Shown here piece by piece: positions 12,201 to 23,198 of a stretch of 64,000 nt of DNA (the stretch's first letter is position 1; each line of letters starts with the position of its first letter). The stretch lies in contig CM026568.1 in the NCBI GenBank assembly GCA_015143295.1, positions 38,138,441 to 38,202,440 of the forward strand, read 5' to 3'. Made by a program: the position numbers and the translations under genes. The notes under the pieces are model-generated. The model worked only from the letters and a program-made list of their open reading frames with translations. It did not search any database and was not told where the DNA came from. This DNA comes from Tetracentron sinense. Taxonomy: Eukaryota; Streptophyta; Magnoliopsida; Trochodendrales; Trochodendraceae.

Positions 12201-15200
12201 AGAATATATTGAGGAGAATAGTTCTGGTATTAGATGGAGGGGTTGGATGAAAGCATGATATGCCTCGATATTTTTCATTCTTAACAAATGTTTGCCTAGT
12301 GGGTTTTTTAAGAGTCCACGGGATTTGAGGCAAGGTGACCTGTTTTCTCCCTTCCTCTTCATTATTGTCACGGAGGCATTCACTTTGAAGCAGTTTAATT
12401 TGTAATGCTGAATAAGTTGTTTGAAGCTTTTCGGTGGGTAGGGGCTTAAAAATCTCTCATTTGCAGTTTCAGATGATACCTTGGTGTTAATTAATGGTTT
12501 ATACACCACCTTAGATGTTGAGGTAATTGCAGGGCTAAGAATTACTTTCAATAAAAGTGAGAAGTTTGGAGAGGGAAAGTTCCCAATTTTGTAGAGTTGG
12601 CAAGCTGTCTGGGTTGTAAGGTTGGTCATTTCTCCGCAATGTACTCAGGTATGCTGCTTGTGACAGGATTCAAAGCAAATCTATTTAGGATCCAGTAGTC
12701 GAAAGAGTCAGTAGAAGATTGACGGCTTGGAAGCACTTGCTTGCATTAAAAGGGGGCATAATCACCCTGTTAAAGAGCTCGTTAGAAAGCATACCCGCCT
12801 ATATTTCATGTCTTTGCTTCCATCCCCGCTTTAGTTGGAGGTTAGAAAATATGACCTTGTAGAGTGGAAGGACGTTCGTAGCCCATCAAGGAAAGGGTGG
12901 GGTTAAGCCTCTCTGAGTAATGAACAGGCCCTGATAGGGAAATGGATGTAGAGGAACCAGAGAGAAAATTTATGAAGAACATTCTTGTAACCAAATATGA
13001 GGATAATTCGGTGAGGGACCGAAGGAGGTTAGGGGGTCTTAATGAATCAACTTGTGAAAAGTAATCAAGAATATTAAGGATGACTTTGTCAGACAAGTCA
13101 AATTAAAGGTAAACAAAGGAGATGAAGCTAATTTTCAAGAGGATGTTCAGTGTGGGTCAAATCCGTTGAGAAGCGAATTTTAGAATCTATATTATGCGGC
13201 ATTAAATAGAAGCTGCTTAGTGAACTTTTGTTTTGAGGTAACTAATAATGAGGTGTATAGGTTTATGAGGTTGGAGGGTTTTTAAGCTTGGGAGATAGAT
13301 GACTTCTCGATTGTTGTCTTAACTTGACTACGACGAATGTTCTTACTAGAGATGTTTTTATTATAGGTAATAGGATATTGCATTAAATCATCAAAAGGAC
13401 ACATACCGACAGAGTTCTAAAGATGGCTGAACTCAGATAAGACAAAAGCTACAGCAATAAAAACTACATGAACAATTAATATGTACTATAAGGGCTCGTT
13501 TGGTAGATCTTGTTTGATCTTGTCTAATTCGGACAGATCTAGCCAAAATATTATTGTGGGCAAAATATTTAGAAGAAATAGATCTGTAGACAATAAAAAC
13601 GTTTGGCAACGCACAATATAGACACTGTTTTTTTTGTAAAATTGTGTTTGGTGACATCATCTTATTGCATGGACATTTGATGTCATTTTCAAATATAGAT
13701 TTCCATTGGATAGTCAATTCAAACATAAATACATGCAGATTATTCATCAACCATTACAAATTCTTCATCCATAAACCTGTAATTTTTCCTTTTCTTGGAG
13801 TAGTAATAATACTAACAATAATTTTTTTTTGATTGGTAATAGAGAGATATATATTGAAAGATGAATAAGTACGGGGGGCTAGGGATCACAAGAGAGTGAA
13901 CCCATACCCAAAGCTAGCTAGAAAGTGATAATAATAATAAAGGAGCAAAACAGTAAAACAATGACGAAAATCTACATTCCATCGTCTACCCAAATAGACG
14001 CAAGTTTCTTTCACAAAAATCACATAAAAATTTGAACTTTATTTTTAGATATGATATGTAATTTGTCCTTTTTCTATAGCAAGCAGTTACCAAATAGTCT
14101 AAAAAGTGAAAACGTCTACCCGTGATAGACATATAGACAAGTAGACCAAATATAAAGACTTTCCAAATGGCACCTAAGACCTTAGCCAACAACAGACACT
14201 ATAAGGACTATGATTCTCCATTAGCGACCGAGCCCCTAGAGAGCCAAAAAGATAGGAAACTCCTCGAATTTGAGCATATTTGTGTGGGGTGCATTTCAGA
14301 CCACTCAAAAATAGATTTCGCTCCTTCCAAATGGACCAAACTATAGCCCCATGGAGGATAAACCTCACCTCTTCTAAATTACCACTCACCTTAACCAAGG
14401 ACTAACAAGATAAGTGATGAAGACGGGCCTGTGGGCCTCAAAGTGTACAACGGTAGGCCCAAAAAAACTCATGACAATCCATAAAGCCCATAAAATGGGC
14501 CCACAAATCTAAAAATCAAGTCATGCATTAAAGGGGTCTTCTAGAAAGATCAAGACTCTTTTTGGAAGTTGATAGAATACTCTAAAAAGTCAAAAAGTCA
14601 TTAAGGAATCTCTAGAATGTCAAGAACTTTCTAGAAAGTCAAGTTTTTAAAGAGTTTTCAAAAAGTTAAGAATCTTCTATATTCTCTAGATAGTCAAAAG
14701 TCATTTAGAATATTCTAAAAAACGTAAGGATCTAGAAAGTCCAAGAGTCTTAGTTGGTCCTAGAACCTTAATATCTTAGCATTTATGTAGAATGTTCTAT
14801 AAATGTCTATAAATAGAAGACCCTACGGCAATCTAAGGAATTCAGAATTGAAGTGAATGAAAGTTCTTCTTTAAGTAAGGTGTGACTCCTTGTATTGGTA
14901 CTGTGACTCCATCTTCGGACGCCTAAATTGGTGAGACTCTAATCTTAGGTATTCCATAGAAGTAGTGAGACTCTACTTCTCTTCTTTCTTTCTTCTTATT
15001 TCATTTCTCTTTAAACTTCGTATTCCCTTTATTATAATCTTGCATCATTCTTTCTCCGTACTACATCAATAAGAAGCCCCAAAAAAGTACGGGGAGAGAT
15101 ATAACAATTCCCCAACCAAGATAAACAAATGCCCCCAATCCAGAAGGCAAAATGCAAAAGAAGATGATCCACTAATTCCTCTACCTAGAGGCACATAAAA

Positions 15201-18200
15201 CAACCATGGGCCATTTTTCACCCTCTACTCATTAGATGGTCATAAGGAAGAATCTTGTCCGGCACTCCAGTCCATAAAAAAGGACACTTTGGAAGGATAA
15301 TTCTTATTCCACACAACCATATGGGGAAAGGGCATACCATGGTTACTCCTCATAGAAAAAGAGAAAGATGTCACTGAAAACCAACCCTTGACCAAATTCT
15401 CACACTTTAAGTTGAGGAAAAAATTTAGCAGAGTGATCGCAACCTAGTACACTAGACACACTAGCCAACTCCCAATCGTGAAGGTTGTGTCTAAACTTCA
15501 GGCACCATACTAAGGAATTGTCTACCCTCTCTCTACAGCATATGCGACTTCACTAAGACATTTCTATCAACAGATAGGGACCAAAGGTTGCTAAAATCTT
15601 CCTTTCAACTCAGCCTAACCACACCATCTATCTGACCAAAAACGAACCTCTCGCCCTAAACCTACACAAAAAGAAGTGTGTTTCAAGAACTAAGACCACC
15701 CCTTCAAAATGGCTTTCCAAAGGTCGCACCATGAGCGCCCTGGCTGATTTGAGATTCCAACACAATAACTCGACATATCTGTGATCACTTTTTCCACAAA
15801 CTCTCCTCTGTATCGAACATCCACATCCATTTGCCTAAGAGAGCTCGATTACAATCGATTAAAGAGAGAATATTTAGACACCCTTCCTCAAGCAGATTGC
15901 AAATGGAACCCTATTCCACCAAGTGATATTTCTTCATGTCAATCCTATCATTCCACAAGAAATGTCTTTGAAGTCTTTCTAAGTGATTAGCCACAAAATT
16001 TGGGATGCTAAACAGGAATAAGAAATATGCCGGTAGGCTATTCGCTACTAAGGAAACTTTTGAGAAGCACCAATCTCCCTCTTTTGGAAAGAAAGAAACT
16101 TCCACCTTGCTAACCTCCTAAAGAAACTATCATAGGATCTCACACCGCCTTATTCTAAAAACTCAACCACAAACCTTCCAAAAAAAAGATAGACCAAGAT
16201 AAGATCCGGGAGGGATCCTGGCTCGCATCCTAACACCAAGGCCAACTCAGGTAAATTCAAAACCTCACCTACGCCGAAATCTTACCCTTACATAGGTTAA
16301 CACGTAATCCAAATACAACTCCGAAGCATTAAAGGAGACATCTCAGAAGAGCTAGTTGCGAGATGCATTGCATAATACAAACTTATCATCTGCGAATTGA
16401 ATATGCGAGATAGAGAAACCCAACCTTCCCAGGGAGAATCCCTCTAACACAGTAACACTAACTCCTTTGACCTACAATACATTTTGCTCAGAATCCCAGT
16501 GACCAAAATGAAGGAGGGATAGAAGGTCACCTTGACGAAGACTTCTAGAGCTCCTAAAGTGACTCGCAGGATTGCCATTGATCAGGATAGACATGGATAT
16601 TGTTGAGAAACATGCCCTCATCCAACCTCTTCATCTCTCACTAAAACCCATTCTATCCATGATATATTCCCACGCAGGACCAACTAACATGATCGTAACC
16701 TTTTTTCCTAATCTATCTTACATATCACTCCAAGAGACTTTGATTTTAACCTCATCAACACATTCGTTAGCAATCAAAATGTCATCTAGAATTTGTCTAA
16801 GGCACCTTAGGATGGAGAAATGATAAAAGACAAGACAACCCTAAGTTTTGATGCTAAGACCTTGGCCAAAATTTTGTACACGCTGCTCAGTAGATTGATA
16901 GGACGAAAATATTTTAGACCTTGAGCATCCCTTTTTTTTTTGGAATCAACACTAGGAATGTGTTGTTCAAGACCTTATCAAAGCGACCCGAGTTAATGCA
17001 ATTCATTGAAAACCGAAAAAAGTTCATGGCCCAATATGTTCCAACGGGTCTTGAAGGAAGCCAAATCTTTAGGTCCTGGGGCTTTGCCCCCATCCATCTC
17101 CCTAACTATCCCCCAAATCTCATCCTTATCAAAAGGTCTTTCTGTAACGACCCAGAATTTTCATATAATAAAATTATGTGTTTATGGGTCCTTAATGGAA
17201 GTTAATTAGTTAATTATTTGTTAAATTGGTAAAAAGTGGATTTTGTTTTGGATTGGATTGTACTGGTAAAACTCTAGTATTTTTCCTCGAAAATCGTGCA
17301 CAATGTGCAAGTTGACTATCTGGACGATCACCTATCGTTCCAGTTCCATCGCGTATCGATTCGCAAGACCGCGGGAGTCTTAAATGTAAGAAAATCGAGA
17401 AAACCAGGAAATTCCAGATTTTTCCGGAATTTAGTGGGACTCCATAATTGTTGGGGATTCTAATTGAAATCCGTGCGGCTGGTACCACAGTGTGTCGGTT
17501 GGTCGTGAGGACGACCATCTGTCATTTCAGCAGTTAATTATCTCATATGAAAAAACGACAGCGTGTTTTGTATCCGAAATCAGAAAATTAGAGGGTATTA
17601 CAGTTTTCTTCCAAACTTACTTTTTACTGTCAAAACTCAATATTTTTCCCCGAGATTTCTACAACAGGTGTCGAACTGTCCCAAGTTCGGTCACCTGAAG
17701 TTTCGTTACTATCAGGTGTCATATAACAGGGTTTCGGATGGCATATGCGTGAAAAAATGAGAAAATCCGGTCAAACCGGTCAAACGGTCAAAGTAGTTGA
17801 TTCGGTCAACTAACCACTTTCCACACCAAAGTGGTCATGTGTTGTTGCACATGATCCTAGCCCTTGGGCTATATATAAGGACCAAACCCTCTCTCATTCA
17901 TTCGGTCACAGCAGTGGGAAGTTCCAAATTTTCTAGAGAGAATCTAGAGAGAGAAAGTGGTAGAGAGAGAAAGAGGAGAAAGAAAGAAGAGAAGAAAAAG
18001 GGAGAGTCCATCTTGACAAATTTCGATGCTCCTGATGCGTTGGCAGCATCTGATTTTCTCATCGGCGTCTCGTTTGGCGTGTAAAGAGAGAAAAAGGTAG
18101 AGAGAGAAAGTGAAAGTTAGAGAGGGAGGAGCTTTACCTTGGGGTTGATCGTCCTCCCGAACGTGTTGGCAGTGCCCTTTTTGCACTAGCTGCCTCGAAA

Positions 18201-21200
18201 AGCGTGAACCAGGCAAAACCCCTTTCTTTTCTTCTCTTTTTCCCCTTATTTTCCTATATTCTTTTATGTGGTGTATATGCATGTCTTTTGGCGTGAATGA
18301 AAAAGGGTCAGAGACCTCTATGTGATGTTGTGATTTTATGTGATCCTTCGGGGAGCCTAGATCGGGTCCCGAGTAAATTGTATCGTCACTCTATGGTGAC
18401 GAAAAGTTGTTTTGCAGGTCGTATAAGACTATGGACACATCCATTAGCCTGGAAACGTTCTCTAACAGGACGGTGTGTTACCGGATTTAGTTCACGGGCG
18501 CGAAGCCCAAATATTTCAGTTAATCAAGCGAGGCTTGGGTTAACTGGAGTTAACCTATGGTTAGAAAACCTAACCAGGGTTAAAAGTATAATCTGTGGTT
18601 CATCTTTGACTAAGTCAGGAGAAATGATGTCCAATAAGGCCCGGGGTTCCTCCGTGACTGATAATCAGGAGATGTCGGTCTGTTTGTTTAGGTCGTCCGT
18701 GGTGCCTCTTGGACTAGGTCAGGAGTGGCGGTGTCCTACATGGCCTGTGGTTCTTTCGTGACTGATAGTCAGGAGATGTCGGAGTCCTAGGGAGTTTAAA
18801 ATGGTTGAACATCAGATAATGTATAATCCGGGGTTCCTCTCTGGTTGGGTCAGAAGATGTCCGCACCATGTCTATCGGGGTCCCTTCTTGGTGAAACGTC
18901 AGGAGATGTCGGCATTGGTAAAGATGTCGGGGTTCCTCCATAAACTAGCCAGAAGATGACGGTAGGCAAGTTGGTCGAGGTTCCTTCTTGACTGAAACTC
19001 AGGACGATGGCGGCGAATACACGGTAGATGTTGTCAGTCAGTTGAATGGAAAAGTATGTCCTGATTTGGTGAATGTCAATGTTGTGTGTAAGCTTCGGAT
19101 ACGAAGTTATCTGAATCGGTATACTCAAGGTTTGTGTAATTGTCTGAGTTGGTGTACTCAGAGTTCGGTATAGAATCGTCGGATTCCAGGTGAGTTGGAT
19201 TGGTATGTCCAAAATTTGATCGTATTCGGGTGAAAGCCGGAATAGGGTGTCTGAGTCTAAATGGCTCTATATATGGTGATGATTGAGAGACTTTAAGCTG
19301 AACATTTGTGGGCTGTGGCCAGTTAATAGAGTCTCAGGACTCGAAATGAAACATGATTGATGATTGAAATGTGATAACTTGATAATATGAATACATTCAT
19401 AACTGAACCCCAGAATTGGAAAGTAATGTGAGGTCGGGAACCTCGGTTAGGGTGACGTAACCCTAAGTGACCTTGGGTCACAGATTATTATATACTGTTC
19501 TATTTTACTGTAACATGCAAATTGAACTGTTTATTATATCATTATGGATGCGTGTTATTATGTGGAAAATAGTTTAAAAGGACTGTGGTTTTATTGGGCT
19601 TCATAGTTTACTGACTTTTTATGTCAGCAGATCTCGAAGCTGCTGACCAGTAAGTGGAAAGTCCAACCGGACATTTTGGAAGATTGTACAAACTGTACCT
19701 GGCGTGATAAAGACGCCTACTTTTGTAAAACAGACTTGATGTAAATGATACAGGTATATGGTTTGTATGATAGATATTGTGATGACAAGTGTTATTTGCT
19801 TTTTGGAAGTATCTAATAAATGTTTAAACTTCCCGCATTTTCGCAGGTAAAGTCTTTTGCTTGCGTGATTTGACGAACGGGCACGCATCTCGGAACTTGA
19901 TTCCCTAGGCACGGGTTCGAGGCGTCACACTTTCCAACATGTCCATATGCTCTTCCAAGAAAGCTTTTCAAACTGAAGACCATCCACAACTAGTCTAAAA
20001 CCACCCAGTCTTTGTACAAATTGGAATAGAAGTCTATTGCGGAATCCCTAATTTCCTCTTCTGATTTCCCACCAAACTTCGTCAACTTTCTGACGGGATA
20101 TGAAATTGAGTCTTTTGCAAACATTTGCTATTTTTTTATGAAAGCGAGTGTTATTATCACCCTCCTGAAGCCACCTCACCCTCGACATTTGTCTCCATCT
20201 GATCACTTTCGATTTTAATATGGAATTCCGACTTCAAAGATTCTCTAAGACGAATTTCGGAGCCTATATCTTCTCTATTGCACCGATCAAATAAATTTCA
20301 CCTAAGATTCTTCTTTTGTTCTCTAACAGGTAATCAAAAACCTACTTCGGTAGGTTGGTTGAGCATCTAGGGTCACCTCCCCGTCATCTCAAGGCCCCGA
20401 TTGTAGAGTCTGGTCTAGAGGCAACAAAGGCTGTTTTTCAGTAAACTCACTACTACAGTCGCTTGGGTCGGGTCCAGCTGAACCATTTCCTAATTGGAAT
20501 GTGTGGAATCCTAGTATTCCTTCAAAAATATTCTTTTTCTATGGAATGCGGTTTTGAATAACATTCTCACTTTGACCCCCCTGAAGAATAGATGGTAGAG
20601 GATGGCAAATCGATGCTTCATGGCCTCCAGGTGAAAGAATCGATAGACCATCTACTCTTCCATTGTTCATTTGCTCGTGAGATTTGGAGTTTCTTTCTTT
20701 CTCAAGTGGGAGTGGAGTGGGTCTTTCCCTTTTCCTTTCACAACTTCTTATCTTGCTGGCATTTGACTATTGGGGATGACTCAAGGATGGTGATTTGGTC
20801 AATGCTGTCAAGTGTTATAGCATGGTCTATATGGAAAGAGCGGAATAGGAGAATGTTTGAGACTTTGAGGACTCTATCTCCTCCCTCTCTCGCGTCTATG
20901 TCAGATCCCGTTCGCTGATTCTGGAATGGTGCTCCATCAGACAAGAGGGATTGGATCTGGGTTATTGGCTTGTTGACTAGTTCAGAGGGGTTTAGGGGGG
21001 CTGTCATAGGGGCCTCCTAGGGATAGACTTGTTTTGTTTCCTATCTCTTTCCGATTTCAGTGTTCATGAGCTTGTTAACTCTTTTCTGGTTTGCTCTTGT
21101 TGTCTTTTCTTTTGCCTTATTAATACATTGCTCGTTTGATTATCAATCAAAATAAAAATTTTAAAAACTCATTGTTCCAATATTTAGCTTAAACTTGAGA

Positions 21201-23136
21201 GCATTCAGGTTTAGACCCAATCTGGTACTAGGGCTGCCCCAAAATAGAGAACCCTTCCACACCTCCTCCACTATTACCTTAAATCAGGGTGAGGTCAAGG
21301 AACATAGCTCATAGTAAGGTCCTCTTTTCAAACTCTTCGTGAAAGACCATGTCCTGCTTTTCCTTATCACATTGTTTGGATCCAGAAATTTCACTAAAGA
21401 TTTATTCCTTCAAACAACATCTTTGGATAAGATCCTTACCCTAAACCAGTGTAGTTAAAATGTTCGCCTAGCCTAGCCAAGATTGTGATCTAGGTAGGCA
21501 ATCATTAAACTTACATAATTTAAACAGGAAAAGTAAATTTTAGTCGCCTAGTCATCAGTTAAGCAACGCCTAGGCATCACCTCACCTAGGGAACCCTCTT
21601 TCGCCTGTCGCCTGGACGCTTTAACTACATTACTTTAAACCACCTATTAAACAAATGATGGAGGCCAGCTAATAGATGTTTTATGCATCTGTCAGAGGAG
21701 TACGTGGACCATGTTCCTTCATTTTCCTATACTCCTATTAGTTGGATATGGGGACCAATTCCTATTAGTTGTAGGCATCCAACGGTTTTTTCCCCACAGA
21801 TTTTTGGGCTTTAATCCCAGTCAGGTTATGCGATATATGGATGTTTCCACTAGTGTTGTATGAAATATGATATCAGGTGCTATTTGTTGGTGCATTTAGG
21901 AGGAGAGAAATAAGAGTGTGTTTGACAACCTTTTCCTTCCACAAGAGAGAAACTAATTGATCATCCCTAAGCTTTTTGCTTTCTCGGAGCTCAATTAGTA
22001 AAGGATTGTGATGCTCTCAATCTGACTAAATGTATTCCCCGGGTTAAGGGGTTGTTGCTCTTGGGATAGATCTTTGTTGTTATTTGTCTTTTCTTTATTT
22101 TGGATTCTCGGGTGACATGACCTATTCTGGAATCATTGGATATATGCTTAGGTAATGTTTGGAAATGCTTAATTTAAGGTCTTAATATACCTTAATGCTG
22201 GATTTTAGCAATTGAGCTTGTATGGGAACATATTATTTGCATGTCTTAACAAACAAACTAATACGCTTAATAGGTCTAACCTGTTAAGCTCACAGGTCCA
22301 TGCTTAATTAAGTAGTTATTTTAAGCTATTTCTAAAAAACAATCATGTGAATTAGAATTTTACTTAACAGTTCATAATTTATCCTTCAAATAATTTAAAT
22401 CCCATATATACCCTTTTAGAATTCAATTTGAATCCTAATATACATCTTCTTTCTTTACCAACACGGACTCTCCAAAAGACTAATGATCTCTCTCTCTCTC
22501 TAATGTCTAAATCATAGTTCAAAAACTCGATTCGACTCGGAAGTTAGCCTAATATTCGTCTCTTTCTTTACAAACACTGACTCTTCAAAACACTGATGAT
22601 CTCTCTCTCTAAAGTCTAAACCATAATAATATCTGAAACAAAAGAGTCCTCACTTTCCTTGCATTGGGGCAACAGCTTTGGGGGTGTTTCACGTGCATGT
22701 ACTAAACAAAGTCGGCTATTTCTAGGTGGTTTAAAGGTACTATGATGTAGATCAATAAATAGAAAGTAGCACAGTAGCACTAATTGATCAATTAGTGAAC
22801 CCATCTTGGAATAATTTTAAATTTATACCACTTTATCGATAAACAGAAAGTAGCACTAATTGACTAAATACTAACCAGCTAACGATGACCCGTACCAAAA
22901 AAATACATGACTTTTATAGAGCTTGCTTTGTTTGGAATTGACCCAAAATTGTAAGTAGCAATTCGCATGGGTACATACACCCAGTTGTGGGTGATAATTT
23001 TCTGAGCCAATATGCCAACCCACCTGAATTTTCACATGTTAGGTTTGGATTTCTCAAACCATAGAGAATAGGATTGAGTTTGGGTGCACTTCTCAAATTC
23101 AATGGGTCAAAAAAACTACTTAACTTATTAATATTA

Positions 23137-23198
<62 letters not shown>

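Larger units (their letters stand above)
14178..20440 (-). mobile_element. Degenerate minus-strand LINE (L1), split by two solo LTRs
   Basis: Read from right to left on the minus strand it encodes [17 protein letters not shown] (about 20170), [11 protein letters not shown] across the 19934/17138 junction, an LIPKK...[19 protein letters not shown] segment (about 16840-16970), [13 protein letters not shown]...RLQRHFLWN (about 15930-16060), a zinc-finger segment (about 15100-15200) and [11 protein letters not shown] (about 14310-14345). Solo LTRs at 17143-19929 and 14415-15068 are inserted. Many stops; not functional. Confidence 0.78.

Noticed and set aside
12177-12629. 150-codon minus-strand open frame
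   Set aside because: It is antisense to the degraded plus-strand LINE reverse transcriptase region; the composition reflects the other strand.
18297-18761. 154-codon plus-strand open frame
   Set aside because: It lies inside the CTTTC-flanked solo LTR, crosses its tandem array, and encodes nothing recognisable.
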